From positions 193,501 through 257,500 of the forward strand of contig JACVTC010000183.1 of NCBI GenBank assembly GCA_016946835.1: a stretch of DNA of 64,000 bases, written 5' to 3'. The notes below the pieces were generated by a model. That model was given only the letters and a program-made list of their open reading frames with translations. It was not told the origin of the DNA and ran no database searches. Of this stretch, positions 63,571 to 64,000 are shown one piece after another (the first letter of the stretch is position 1; each line of letters begins with the position of its first letter). This DNA comes from Neocallimastix lanati (nom. inval.). Lineage: Eukaryota; Neocallimastigomycota; Neocallimastigomycetes; Neocallimastigales; Neocallimastigaceae. The position numbers and the translations under genes were made by a program.

Positions 63571-64000
63571 GAAAGAATTTAATGATATTTTTTAAAAAAT
63601 ATTAATAAAATTATGTATATATATATATATATATTTATTAAATTTTAATTTTATTTTAAATTTTTATTTTGTATTTTTAAACATTTTCTTTTTCTTACTA
63701 TTTTTAATTATTTTTTTTTTTTTTTTTAATTTTTTTTTTTTTATTTTAATTTTTAATTTTTTTTATGACGAATATTCTTTTATTAAAATAATATGTTTTA
63801 ATAATATAAAATAGTAGTAATAATTTTGTTTAATAATATAAATTAAAACTAAACAACAAAATATTATATTATAATATGACATTAGTATTAATCATTAATC
63901 ATTTATTTTTTATTTCAAATTTTTTATATAATGAAAATTTTAAATAATTTTTGAATCATTTATATATTATTTTAAATACTAAGAAAAAATAATATTTAAT
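63571..64000. other. AT-rich DNA to window end
   Basis: Poly-T blocks and AT dinucleotides; nothing recognised. Confidence 0.6.

Overview
The window is extremely AT-rich, intron-bearing eukaryotic DNA that fits an anaerobic gut fungus (Neocallimastigomycota). The decisive clue is a secreted multi-exon GH3-GH6 cellulase carrying three small Cys-rich fungal dockerins (CBM10-like), a hallmark of the cellulosome of these rumen chytrids. Short GT(A/G)-AG introns filled with poly-A/T and microsatellites, long homopolymer tracts and several LTR retrotransposons agree with this. The assignment is inference from gene content, not a database match.

Layout. 1-5.8 kb: a chromodomain Ty3/gypsy element (A), minus strand, cut by the window start. 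5.8-9.5 kb: AT-rich DNA with a dispersed repeat (R1), a poly-A retroposon with a 14-bp target-site duplication (TSD), and a decayed copia pol. 10.6-15 kb: two spliced host genes in divergent orientation, an LRRC57-like leucine-rich-repeat protein (minus) and an FSH1-family serine hydrolase (plus). 15-21.6 kb: AT-rich repeats and a decayed gypsy gag. 21.7-35 kb: a three-layer nest. A Ty1/copia element (TSD GATAG) is split by an intact chromodomain gypsy element B (TSD ACTAT) and by a solo LTR (TSD CTCTA). 35.7-44.8 kb: a third gypsy element C without chromodomain, with a programmed -1 frameshift between gag and pol, inserted about 10 bp upstream of a tRNA-Cys(GCA) gene. 46.8-53.2 kb: a small two-exon gene of unknown function and the five-exon DHX37/Dhr1 ribosome-biogenesis helicase. 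54.3-54.7 kb: a relic that looks like a LINE endonuclease. 55.6-60.3 kb: the secreted GH3-dockerin-GH6-dockerin-dockerin enzyme. 60.3-64 kb: AT-rich DNA with a second short retroposon (16-bp TSD).

How it fits together. Host genes sit in small islands separated by transposon nests and simple repeats. The cellulase would combine beta-glucosidase and cellobiohydrolase activities on one secreted, scaffold-docked chain. The mobile elements show three targeting and priming styles: chromodomain elements in transposon-rich DNA, a Pol III-proximal element using a tRNA 3' end, and a copia element apparently primed by a half tRNA-Lys. Exon structures were deduced by hand from splice motifs and phase; all junctions of the four multi-exon genes are phase-consistent. 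I found no single completely undescribed system. The most distinctive signals are element C (frameshift, DSC protease, tRNA targeting, leader hairpins), the Pol III-box pair in element B's LTR, and the two short retroposons.
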